Assembly: GCA_015068665.1 (NCBI GenBank)
Contig: SVKB01000001.1
Coordinates: 102,812 to 166,811, forward strand
Reading direction: 5' to 3'
Source: Oscillospiraceae bacterium
Lineage (GTDB): Bacteria > Bacillota > Clostridia > UMGS1840 > HGM11507
DNA length: 64,000 nt
Notes under the pieces: model-generated
What the model was told of the DNA's origin: nothing
The model's input: only the letters and a program-made list of their open reading frames with translations
The model's database searches: none
Part shown: in pieces, positions 1 to 7,747 of the stretch
Numbering within the stretch: the first letter of the stretch is position 1
Layout: every line of letters starts with the position of its first letter
Position numbers and translations under genes: made by a program

Positions 1-1
1 A

Positions 2-1600
2 TTCACTAAAATCACGGCATTACTTTTAAGCCTTTTAATGCTGTGCTCTATGTTCGCAGGCTGTGGCAATGACGAGGAATATGCGGAAATCGAAATTGCT
101 TCCCCGGAAGAGCTGGATCCTGCAAAAATCGGCGATTACAGCACACTTAAATTACCGCTTGACACGAAGGGCACAACTATTGAAGCATTGGTTAATACCG
201 ATGTTACAACCAATAATGACAGTTTATTCGTTAAGGAATTAAGAAGAAGAACAGGTCTTAATGTTCAGATAATATCAGTTCCACTATCTGCATATAAGGA
301 AAAGGTTAAGATTCTTATAGCTTCCCAGGATGATATGCCCGACATGATGGCATCCAGCGGTCTTTCCACCGACGAGGTTAACGACCTTGGTAACCAGGGC
401 GCATTTGCTGAGGTTTTACAGTATCAGGATAAGCTTCCCAACTTCAAAAAGATTTATGTTGATGAAGCTGAGGAAAGAGGCGTTGCAGGTAACTTAAAGA
501 ACATTATGTCTGCTGACGGTAACCTTTATTACTTCCCCATATACGATATCAGCCGTGATGTTAACCACGGTATGCTTTACAGAAAGGATATCTTTGACAA
601 GCACGGTATCGAAATGTGGCACGATAAGGATTCCTTCTTAGATGTTTTAAGACAGTTAAAGAAGCTTTACCCCAACTCGGTTCCTTACGCTTCAAAGACA
701 GGCTCAACCATCTTCAGAGATTTAGGCTACAGCTGGGGACTTAACTACTTTGGTCCTTATTACGATGAAGAAAGCAGATTATGGAAATACTCCTGCGAGG
801 ATCCTAAATTCAAGGAGTTAATTGATTTCTTAAAGACAATGTATAAAGAAGGTCTTGTTGACCCTGAATTCTTAACCTGTACACAGGCTGCATGGACTCA
901 GAAGATGACTCAGAGAGATAAAGCCTTCGTTACCTGGGACTGGATTGGCAGACTTGATATGTTCAAGGATCAGACTGCTTCCACCGTTCCCGAATATGAT
1001 TTAAGATATGCTTATCCTATCGGCGGTAAGGTTATAACTCTTGCAAGAACAGGCGGCGGTCCTGTTATCAAGAAGGGTAAGAATGAATTGCTTACACTTC
1101 AGCTTAACGACTATCTTCTTTCCGACTCGGGCGCACAGCTTACCACAATGGGTGTTGAAGGTGTTTCCTATACATTAAGAGAAGACGGTAAGGCTGATTA
1201 CATCGGCTTTGAAGGTCAGAAGGGTGTTGGTATCAATCCTCTTGAATCTAAGTACGGTCTGTATATAGCAGGTATGTACAGAAGATTTGACAGAAGAAGC
1301 TCTTACTATGACTTTACCGAAAGAGAACAGGAAGCACAGGATATGATGCTTAATAAAGAGGGCGGCGGATTTATGCCCCTTGATCCTGTACTTTCCTTCA
1401 CTGAGGAAGAAAGAGAAGTTCGCAGTAAGTACGAAACAGGTATCACAAAGGCTGCAGAAGAATTTGCAGTTAAATATGTTCTTGACGATTCCTACGGCGA
1501 TAAGCAGTGGAATGAATGGCTGGAAAAGGCTAAAAAGCTTGGCACAGAAGAAGTGTTAAAGCAGTATAATGCAGCTCAGGAACGCTACAACAAGCTATAA
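2..1600 (+). CDS. ABC transporter solute-binding lipoprotein, 5' end cut by window
   Basis: The reading frame is open to the left edge, so the first residues lie outside the window; the visible part begins within a hydrophobic signal segment. It ends in the lipobox MFAGC, so the mature protein should be lipid-anchored at Cys on the outer face of the membrane. The rest (about 510 residues) has the look of the large family-1 sugar-binding proteins (LplA/YtcQ-like), with a DDMPDMM stretch, aromatic residues such as DWIGRLDMF, and an Arg/Tyr-rich C-terminal part. Known members deliver oligosaccharides, often from pectin, to ABC permeases; the permease genes would lie upstream of the window. The substrate is inferred only from the neighbouring pectate-lyase genes. 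The stop codon is followed at once by repeat A1 and its terminator. Confidence 0.85.
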   Translation, partial: FTKITALLLSLLMLCSMFAGCGNDEEYAEIEIASPEELDPAKIGDYSTLKLPLDTKGTTIEALVNTDVTTNNDSLFVKELRRRTGLNVQIISVPLSAYKEKVKILIASQDDMPDMMASSGLSTDEVNDLGNQGAFAEVLQYQDKLPNFKKIYVDEAEERGVAGNLKNIMSADGNLYYFPIYDISRDVNHGMLYRKDIFDKHGIEMWHDKDSFLDVLRQLKKLYPNSVPYASKTGSTIFRDLGYSWGLNYFGPYYDEESRLWKYSCEDPKFKELIDFLKTMYKEGLVDPEFLTCTQAAWTQKMTQRDKAFVTWDWIGRLDMFKDQTASTVPEYDLRYAYPIGGKVITLARTGGGPVIKKGKNELLTLQLNDYLLSDSGAQLTTMGVEGVSYTLREDGKADYIGFEGQKGVGINPLESKYGLYIAGMYRRFDRRSSYYDFTEREQEAQDMMLNKEGGGFMPLDPVLSFTEEEREVRSKYETGITKAAEEFAVKYVLDDSYGDKQWNEWLEKAKKLGTEEVLKQYNAAQERYNKL

Positions 1601-1740
1601 AAAGCGTAAAAAAAGCGTATATTGAACCTAAAAAACCCTTGACGTATCTATTATACGCCTGCGGGCTTACGGGCACTAAACGATTTTCGTTTAGTGCCTT
1701 TTTTATGTCCAATCTACATCTTTTTTGTACGCTTTTTTAT
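1601..1740 (+). repeat. Structured intergenic repeat A1 (type A)
   Basis: It begins directly after the stop codon of the solute-binding protein. An 11-base inverted repeat (AAAAAAGCGTA at 1609 and TACGCTTTTTT at 1728) closes the unit. Inside are an A-run/T-run stem, a CGTAT/ATACG hairpin and a 12-bp terminator-like hairpin. Nearly the same sequence recurs at 33001-33160 and a diverged form at 44774-44920. No coding capacity is apparent. Confidence 0.8.
1672..1704 (+). terminator. Rho-independent terminator inside repeat A1
   Basis: A perfect 12-bp stem (GGCACTAAACGA with TCGTTTAGTGCC) with a TTT loop is followed by six T. It should end transcription of the solute-binding protein gene. It also forms the P3 hairpin of the repeat. 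Confidence 0.85.
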
Positions 1741-1749
1741 GGGAATAGG

Positions 1750-1840
1750 GAAATGCTTTGCGTTTTGAATGAAAAATCGACAAGCGCCGAATGGTATGCT
1801 TATCTTCTTTCATTCCTGATTTCTCATTTTTAAATGTCTT
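1750..1840 (+). repeat. Short diverged copy of repeat type B (B1)
   Basis: The segment ATGCTTTGCGTTTTGAATG matches the head of the type B repeats at 33181, 44945, 53401 and 53832. A GAATGAAA/TTTCATTC stem (1767-1774 with 1808-1815) takes the place of the GAATTCAGCC closing stem seen elsewhere. The linker and inner hairpins of the full repeats are not recognisable here. Confidence 0.5.
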
Positions 1841-1884
1841 TCATTTAATTGTGATATAAACAATATAAAAAGTGATAAAGGTAA

Positions 1885-1913
1885 TTGAAAAAGTATTTGC
1901 CGTGTGATATAGT
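1885..1913 (+). promoter_or_regulatory. Sigma-A-type promoter of the first pectate-lyase gene
   Basis: TTGAAA and TATAGT are separated by exactly 17 bases. The -10 box ends 27 bases before the start codon at 1941, leaving a short leader. Confidence 0.65.
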
Positions 1914-1940
1914 GAAAATATAGAGAAAGGGTGATGAGAG

Positions 1941-4900
1941 ATGTTCAAAAGAGCTTTATCATTTATTGTCTTATTGGCTTTAGTATTTTCGTTTAGCATA
2001 TCCTGCGGTATGCATGCTTTTGCCGATGAAGTGGCAGTCGAAACAAACGAACTGACAGGTAAGCTTATCCTTAAGGAGGATTTTGAAAAGGGGCTTGACA
2101 GCTGGACTGTCAATTCGGGAGAGGATAAAATAAGCATTGTTGAAAAGGCATCATCAGACGGAACTAGTGCCTTTTATGCGATAGATGATAAAAACGATGC
2201 CACAGTATCCCTGCTTTCACAGATATTTGTTGCAAAGGAAAAAGAGAGCTATACTCTTTCTTTTGATGTAAAGAATGTATCGGGAAATTCCATGAAGATA
2301 TATTTAAGATTCTTAAACAGCAGCGACAAAATCATATTTAATAAAGGCTACGGCAGCGAACTTAATGAATGGGTTAATGTTAAAGAAACTGTTGTTGCGC
2401 CGTCAGGCTCCGTAAAGGGACAGCTTCTTATTGTGGGCGGAAGTAAGAATTTAAGCAAAACCTATTTTGATAATATAGTTTTTACCACGACTCACAAGGA
2501 GGGGGGACTGGAGGAAATACTTCCTTCCCCTGTTGAAACCAACGAAGAAACAGGAAATATTTTACTTAAAGAAGATTTTGAAAACGGCATATCAAAATGG
2601 ACAGCTAACTCAGGTGAGGATAAAATAAGAATTGAAAAGGCTTTTGACGGCGATATGACCAATGCTTTATTCGCCATTGACGATTCTAAAGAAAGTGCAC
2701 CCACTCTTACCTCAAAGCTATTTTCCGTATCGGAGGATGAAAGCTATACGGTTGCAGCTGATTTTAAAAATATTGAGGGGAGCTCGGTAAAAATTTATCT
2801 TCGCTTTATGGATAAAAGCGATGCTATTTTATATAACAAAGCCTTTGGCAGTAGCTCGGATACCTGGAAAAGAGAGACTTTTTCTGCCATTGCGCCCAAA
2901 AATTCCGTAAAGGGAGAAATTCTTGTTTCCGGATATAAGGCAGGGCTTTCCAAAACTTATATTGATAATATTACGGTTACCACCACCACACCATTATCCG
3001 AAATAAAATCGGAGGAGGAGCTGTATAAGGTAAATGAAATACCCGTTCTTCCTCTTGCAACCGAATCGGACGTTATCTTTGCGGATAATTTTGAGGACGG
3101 ACTTCTTTCTCATTGGGAAGTATTTGAATCAGACGTAAGAGTTGAAGTTACAAGCGAAGAGGTTTTTGAAGGTAAAAAAGCCCTTGTTGTGCAGGATACA
3201 TTTAATAACCAAAAAGGTGGAGTTATGTCTCCATATATCAAGGTAGAACCTGAACAGATGCATACCCTTACTGCTGATATATATACATTAAACGAAGCAA
3301 TGAGAGTATATATAAAATATTTCAATAAGGATTATACTCAACTTTCAAGCGTGTATGTTGCCGGAGGAGATAAAAAGTGGGAAAAGGGAATACTTTCTGC
3401 CAGTGCTCCTGCGGGAAGTGAATATATTCAGGTGTGGGCATTTACCACAGGTGGAGGTTTAGAGGCAGGATATGTAGATAATCTTAAATTATATAAAGGT
3501 CTTTACAAAGAGGATAAAGAAGAAAAACCATTTATTCCACCGGTTCAGAAACCTGCGGTTGATGCAAAAATCGTAGCACCTGTGGATAGTAAGCTTGTAT
3601 ATAATACCTATTCCGATATGGGGGATACCTTAAGTGATTTTTCATACAGCGGTTTTTATAAAGGAGAATATAATCTTCCTGTAACTGAAAACCTTAAGGT
3701 AAGTGCCACACTTTCTCCTTCGGGTACCTATGATGATACCAAGCTGATACAGGCTGCCGTAGATAAAGCTTATGGGGAAGTTTCAGGCACCGATATGCGT
3801 GTTGTAAAGCTTAAGGCAGGAAGATATAACATAAGCTCTCAGGGGATAAATCTTCACAGCGGTGTTATACTTTCGGGAGAAGGTCAGGGACCTACGGGCA
3901 CAATTTTATATGCCAAGGATGCAAAAAAGCATTCGGTGGTTAAAATAATCGGAAAAGAACCTACTCTTTCGGAAGAAAAAATATTTATAACCGACGATTA
4001 CGTTAAATCAGGAAGTAAATCTGTAAGTGTGTCCGAGGCGGATGCTAAAAAGCTTAAGGTGGGAGACCAAGTGATTATCCATCACCCCTCCACCGATGAG
4101 TGGGCTTATGCCATCGGTATGAAGGGTATTAAAAGCTCTCAGGGTAAGGATTCCTCCTGGGATGCAGGTGAGGTTAATATGACCACCGAAAGAATAATCA
4201 CAAAAATCGAAGGAACAAAAATCACCTTTGATTTTGGCTTCTTCGTGCCTTATATGAAGGAATACACGAAAAGCTATATAACAAAAATAATCTCGGATAA
4301 CAGAATTGAAAATGCAGGCGTTGAAAATTTAAGAATGGTTTCTTACTATAACGGAAATTATGACGATGAACAGCATGCAACAGTTGCCGTATCGGTTTCC
4401 TACGCAAAAAACATTTTTGTAAGAGATATTACCGCAAAGCATTTTTACGGCTCACTTATTTCCTCGGGGAAACGAACAAAGCAGGTGACCGCACTTAACT
4501 GCTCATCTTTAGAGCCTGTATCCCAGGTTGCAGGCTCAAGAAGATATACCTTTGCCTGTTCTACCTCTGCTCAGCAAATTTTATACACAGGCTGTTATTC
4601 CTTTGACGGCAGACACGACTATGAAACCAGCTTTGAGGTAACCGGCCCTATCTCCTTTGTGGATAATGTGGCGGATTCCTCAAATTCAAATTCTGAAACT
4701 CACGGCACCTGGTCAACCGGAGTTTTATACGATAATCTGTATCAGATAAAAAATGATACCAAGGGACTTATAACTTTGGTTAACAGGGGGATTTACGGTT
4801 CATCCTTAAGCCAGGGCTGGTCTGCGGCAGGATGTGTTATATGGAATTCTCTTTCTCCCGTTATAATTGTTCACGACCTTCCCTTAAACTATCAGAATTT

Positions 4901-5864
4901 CGTAGTTGGCACATGGGGACATTATAATGATGCAGATGCAATGAATATTAAGGAGAAAAATATAAACTCCACAAAGAATATGTACCGTACAACCGAGCAT
5001 GCATCATCTCTGCCCTCTCACTTTGCAACCGATAACAATACCTCGGTTGCGGGAGATGCATATTTTGACAGTATCTATACTCCCGTTAACCCTCATTCAC
5101 TTTTCAAGGCACAGCTTTCCGAAAGATTTACGGGGAATATCTTAGCTTCAAAGCCAAATGCACCGATTATTGTGAAGCCTGAATGTGACGGGGTTATGAA
5201 AAACGGTGATGTAACCGTGTCGGGCGTTTATAAGCTTGGGGCCAAAAAGGTTACGGTTTACATAGATAATATTCCCTATGAGGCTTCCCTTAACGAAAAG
5301 ACCTGCGAATTTTCTTTAAATACTTCTCTTTCCGGGGGCGTTCATAAAATCTATGCAACCCAGACAGTCGGAAATGTTGAAGGAAATAAAACTGCTGACC
5401 GTTTTGTAACAGTGGGAAAGGCTTCGGGAAATCCCGATTACCTTCAGAGTATATACGAGCCGGATAAAACCTCAATGCTTGTAAATGATCCCCGACCAAC
5501 CTTTGATAAGGTTATCGGCGGAGTAAAAATTCTTGTAAACGGCAAGCTTCTTTATTCGGATGTATTACCCATTATCGAAAACGGAAGAACTTTAGTACCA
5601 ATGCGTGCAATTTTTGAAGCCTTCGGAGCCAATGTGGAATGGAATCCTTCTGAGGAATCTGCTTTCTCCGAGCTTGACGGAACAAGGATTAAGATATTAA
5701 AAAACAAGACTACCGCATATAAAAATGATGAGGCAATAACACTTGATGTCCCGGCTACCATTTTAAATGGCAGATTTGTAGTTCCGGTTCGCTTTATTTC
5801 CGAAGCCTTCGGGGCAAAGGTTGACTGGATCGACAGTGTAAAGACTGTAATAATAGAGAAATAA
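1941..5864 (+). CDS. Secreted multi-domain pectate-lyase-like protein with three CBM-like modules and stalk domain
   Basis: A 1307-residue exported protein with a signal peptide (about 1-29, cut after AFA). Three tandem carbohydrate-binding-like modules follow (about 40-180, 205-345, 375-515), each with an EDFE.GL..W opening and a Y.DN ending. A right-handed beta-helix of the pectate-lyase superfamily spans about 540-1000, opened by LSPSGTYDDTKLIQAAVDKA, the usual DDT/AI start of this fold. An Ig-like module lies at about 1070-1160. The C-terminus (about 1190-1307) is the copper-amine-oxidase-N-like 'stalk' domain, with RTLVPMRAIFEAFGA and RFVVPVRFISEAFGA. The likely role is attack on pectin or a related uronic-acid polymer at the cell surface. 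Paralogues lie at 40890 and 54045. Catalytic residues cannot be assigned by eye. The start is supported by GAAAGGGTG upstream. Confidence 0.85.
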   Translation: MFKRALSFIVLLALVFSFSISCGMHAFADEVAVETNELTGKLILKEDFEKGLDSWTVNSGEDKISIVEKASSDGTSAFYAIDDKNDATVSLLSQIFVAKEKESYTLSFDVKNVSGNSMKIYLRFLNSSDKIIFNKGYGSELNEWVNVKETVVAPSGSVKGQLLIVGGSKNLSKTYFDNIVFTTTHKEGGLEEILPSPVETNEETGNILLKEDFENGISKWTANSGEDKIRIEKAFDGDMTNALFAIDDSKESAPTLTSKLFSVSEDESYTVAADFKNIEGSSVKIYLRFMDKSDAILYNKAFGSSSDTWKRETFSAIAPKNSVKGEILVSGYKAGLSKTYIDNITVTTTTPLSEIKSEEELYKVNEIPVLPLATESDVIFADNFEDGLLSHWEVFESDVRVEVTSEEVFEGKKALVVQDTFNNQKGGVMSPYIKVEPEQMHTLTADIYTLNEAMRVYIKYFNKDYTQLSSVYVAGGDKKWEKGILSASAPAGSEYIQVWAFTTGGGLEAGYVDNLKLYKGLYKEDKEEKPFIPPVQKPAVDAKIVAPVDSKLVYNTYSDMGDTLSDFSYSGFYKGEYNLPVTENLKVSATLSPSGTYDDTKLIQAAVDKAYGEVSGTDMRVVKLKAGRYNISSQGINLHSGVILSGEGQGPTGTILYAKDAKKHSVVKIIGKEPTLSEEKIFITDDYVKSGSKSVSVSEADAKKLKVGDQVIIHHPSTDEWAYAIGMKGIKSSQGKDSSWDAGEVNMTTERIITKIEGTKITFDFGFFVPYMKEYTKSYITKIISDNRIENAGVENLRMVSYYNGNYDDEQHATVAVSVSYAKNIFVRDITAKHFYGSLISSGKRTKQVTALNCSSLEPVSQVAGSRRYTFACSTSAQQILYTGCYSFDGRHDYETSFEVTGPISFVDNVADSSNSNSETHGTWSTGVLYDNLYQIKNDTKGLITLVNRGIYGSSLSQGWSAAGCVIWNSLSPVIIVHDLPLNYQNFVVGTWGHYNDADAMNIKEKNINSTKNMYRTTEHASSLPSHFATDNNTSVAGDAYFDSIYTPVNPHSLFKAQLSERFTGNILASKPNAPIIVKPECDGVMKNGDVTVSGVYKLGAKKVTVYIDNIPYEASLNEKTCEFSLNTSLSGGVHKIYATQTVGNVEGNKTADRFVTVGKASGNPDYLQSIYEPDKTSMLVNDPRPTFDKVIGGVKILVNGKLLYSDVLPIIENGRTLVPMRAIFEAFGANVEWNPSEESAFSELDGTRIKILKNKTTAYKNDEAITLDVPATILNGRFVVPVRFISEAFGAKVDWIDSVKTVIIEK

Positions 5865-5874
5865 AATAAAGAAA

Positions 5875-6030
5875 TGTAAAAAAAGTCCGGATCGCAAAAA
5901 ATACATATAGTGCCGATAGGTTTATCGACACGCTGAACCCCACCCGGGAAAAACGGGCAGGGCTTATAAGGACAGTTATCTTTAGTGAAGACGGAATTTG
6001 GTACGCAAATTCCCTGCTTGCGATAAGACA
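5875..6030 (+). repeat. Structured intergenic element with TCCGGA head motif
   Basis: Eleven bases after the stop of the pectate-lyase gene lies ATGTAAAAAAAGTCCGGA. A close motif occurs at 15642 (minus), 53280, 53561 and 62441. The following segment is closed by ATCGCAA (5891-5897) with TTGCGAT (6018-6024). Inside are a GATAGGTTTATCG hairpin (core also found at 60329-60358) and a GGAATTTG/CAAATTCC hairpin. Confidence 0.5.
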
Positions 6031-6031
6031 A

Positions 6032-6075
6032 AACTACCCGAAGAAGAGAAAAATAAAACTCTTTTTCGGGTAGTT
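6032..6075 (-). terminator. Terminator of the hydroxyacid dehydrogenase gene
   Basis: AACTACCCGAA pairs with TTCGGGTAGTT around an A/T-rich loop, directly after the minus-strand stop codon at 6081. The stem also lies between two convergent genes and could serve both. Confidence 0.6.
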
Positions 6076-6080
6076 GTATT

Positions 6081-7133
6081 TTAAGATATTGTCATACTTA
6101 ATCCGCGTTCTTTAGAAATTTCACTCTTTAAAGGTTTGTTTTCGGTTAAATATCCGTAAATTTCATCTAAAATATCACTTGTAATCCATGGGTATCTGTC
6201 CATTGTAGGACCGCCCTGGTGAGGCATAATGATAACATTCTCCAGGTCATAAAGTCCGCCCTCTTCATAAGGATGAGGCTCCTTCCAGAAAACGTCAAGC
6301 ACAGCTCTGAAACGGCCTGTTTTAAGCTCTTCAATCATAGCAGGCTCGTCAATAACCTTACCTCTTGCTGTGTTTACTAAAACAGCATCCTTTTTAATCA
6401 TCTGTAAAAGCTCTTTTGAAATCATATTCTCAGTGTGCTTATTCCATGCAGTATGTATTGAAATAATATCACAGGTTGAGAATATTTCCTCTAAGCTTGC
6501 TCTTTCCATATTATACTGCTTAAGCTTTTCATCGGAAATTGATCTTGAATAAACCTTTATTTTAACGTGGAAAGGCTGAAGCATTTTTGCAAAATGCTCG
6601 GCAATGGCACCGAAGGAAACAAGACCTACAGTTCTATCCATAATACCTCTTAACGGACGGTCCTTTTTAACCTCTGCCCAGCCTGCATCCTTCATTTCTC
6701 TTAAGGTTCTTGTAACATAATCCATCTGTCTTAAGCTCATCATGGAATAAGCTAAAGCTGCCTCTGCAACCGATTCGGAAAAATGTGTATCGTTTGCACC
6801 GATAACCTTAACACCCTTTTCATAAAGCTCCTCGGAAACAATCCTTGCAACCGAGCCTGCAAGATGTGCAACAATCTTTAAATTGGGAGCAGCATCAACT
6901 ATTTCCTTTGTAAGCTGATTACTTCCCCAGCAAGTGATAATGGCATCAACATCCTTAACCTTTTCCTTAAGCTCCTCGGTTGTGAACTGTCTGCCTGTTT
7001 CATTCCATATAACCTCGTCAAACATGCTTTCAATCTTTTCAATATTCTTCTGTGGGAAAAATACGAACTCGGGATTTGTGCATCCGCGGGTATTAAGCAT
7101 GGATTCCTTGGTTGAGCATACTAAAACTTTCAT
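6081..7133 (-). CDS. D-isomer-specific 2-hydroxyacid dehydrogenase
   Basis: A 350-residue NAD-dependent dehydrogenase of the D-2-hydroxyacid/phosphoglycerate dehydrogenase family, expected to interconvert a 2-keto acid and its D-2-hydroxy acid in the cytoplasm. The Rossmann turn is read as VGLVSFGAIAEHF. The family's catalytic Arg, Glu and His lie in NTARGKVIDE, FWKEPHP and MPHQGG. The start MKVLVCSTKE at 7133 is preferred because AAGGAAGGG lies just upstream; a longer frame extends 46 residues further but is low-complexity and lies over the promoter. The substrate is not clear: no ser or other pathway gene is adjacent, and the C-terminal ACT domain of SerA is absent. Confidence 0.85.
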   Translation of the reverse strand: MKVLVCSTKESMLNTRGCTNPEFVFFPQKNIEKIESMFDEVIWNETGRQFTTEELKEKVKDVDAIITCWGSNQLTKEIVDAAPNLKIVAHLAGSVARIVSEELYEKGVKVIGANDTHFSESVAEAALAYSMMSLRQMDYVTRTLREMKDAGWAEVKKDRPLRGIMDRTVGLVSFGAIAEHFAKMLQPFHVKIKVYSRSISDEKLKQYNMERASLEEIFSTCDIISIHTAWNKHTENMISKELLQMIKKDAVLVNTARGKVIDEPAMIEELKTGRFRAVLDVFWKEPHPYEEGGLYDLENVIIMPHQGGPTMDRYPWITSDILDEIYGYLTENKPLKSEISKERGLSMTIS

Positions 7134-7173
7134 TTTTTTACCCTTCCTTTTATTTATTAAATACATTTGCTTT

Positions 7174-7202
7174 ATAATAAACCATTTTAAAAATAAATTC
7201 AA
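7174..7202 (-). promoter_or_regulatory. Promoter of the hydroxyacid dehydrogenase
   Basis: On the minus strand TTGAAT and TATTAT are 17 bases apart, about 40 bases before the start codon at 7133. Confidence 0.6.
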
Positions 7203-7314
7203 TAGTTTTGGAGTTTTTTTCTTTATTTTTTTACCGGCTTCCACGTTCATAATGAATAATGAATAATACAAAACAATAATGATGTAGTTTAGTTTTTAAT
7301 GAAATATCTCACTT

Positions 7315-7470
7315 TGTTCGATATGAAATAATTTACTTTGTAAATTGTGAAATAGAAAGCTTTCGCTTTCTGTGAAATAAAATTTGCCTTTTCATATTGC
7401 GCAGCAATATTTCATACAGGTCGTGTATTTCATAGCGAAGCTATTTCACTTGCCAAAGGCAAATTTCATT
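7315..7470. repeat. Array of mini-hairpins separated by TGAAAT/ATTTCA
   Basis: Successive small palindromes (AATTTAC/GTAAATT, AGAAAGC/GCTTTCT, ATATTGC/GCAATAT, ATAGC/GCTAT, TTGCC/GGCAA) are joined by a short constant spacer. The spacer reads GTGAAAT in the left half and ATTTCA in the right half, so the array changes direction in the middle. It resembles the TCGATATG hairpin arrays at 10920, 33540 and 53680. It accounts for most of the gap between the dehydrogenase and the tRNA. Confidence 0.65.
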
Positions 7471-7471
7471 G

Positions 7472-7504
7472 AAAAAGCGACTTGTATCACACAAGTCGCT
7501 TTTT
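7472..7504 (-). terminator. Terminator of tRNA-Leu
   Basis: A perfect 14-bp stem (AAAAAGCGACTTGT with ACAAGTCGCTTTTT) lies two bases beyond the CCA end of the tRNA, with T-runs on both strands. Confidence 0.85.
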
Positions 7505-7505
7505 C

Positions 7506-7592
7506 TGGTGCCGGTGGCCGGACTCGAACCGGCACGGTGTCACCACCGGCGGATTTTGAATCCGCTACGTCTGCCAATTCCATCACACCGGC
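7506..7592 (-). tRNA. tRNA-Leu (anticodon CAA)
   Basis: An 87-base class II tRNA with an encoded CCA. The acceptor stem is GCCGGTG with CACCGGC, the T arm contains GGTTCGAGTCC, and a long variable arm is present as expected for leucine. The anticodon loop reads TTCAAAA between GCGGA and TCCGC, giving CAA, which decodes UUG. Confidence 0.95.
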
Positions 7593-7616
7593 ACATTTAA
7601 TTTTTTATTCTTAAAA

Positions 7617-7645
7617 ATTATAGCATTTTTAAGAGAATAAGTCAA
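7617..7645 (-). promoter_or_regulatory. Promoter of tRNA-Leu
   Basis: Minus strand TTGACT and TATAAT with a 17-base spacer, about 25 bases before the tRNA 5' end. It stands back to back with the promoter at 7665. Confidence 0.75.
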
Positions 7646-7664
7646 TATAAAAAAACTATAATTA

Positions 7665-7693
7665 TTGATTTTTAATTTTTAAAGTGCTATAAT
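7665..7693 (+). promoter_or_regulatory. Promoter of the transglutaminase-like protein operon
   Basis: TTGATT and TATAAT are separated by 17 bases, 54 bases before the start codon at 7748. GGAGG lies about 11 bases before that codon. Confidence 0.7.
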
Positions 7694-7747
7694 CTTAAGT
7701 ATACGACAGCATTTTGGCGGCCATTTTGAACGGAGGAATTTGGACTT

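Noticed and set aside
1601-1840. Insertion sequence or transposase remnant
   Set aside because: Inverted ends are present but there is no transposase-like reading frame in any copy; treated as a non-autonomous structured repeat.
5552-6031. 159-residue minus-strand frame
   Set aside because: It overlaps the well-supported end of the pectate-lyase gene and a hairpin-rich repeat, with no family resemblance.
7315-7470. CRISPR array
   Set aside because: The repeat units are only 6-8 bases and the intervening parts are palindromes, not unique spacers; no cas genes are present.
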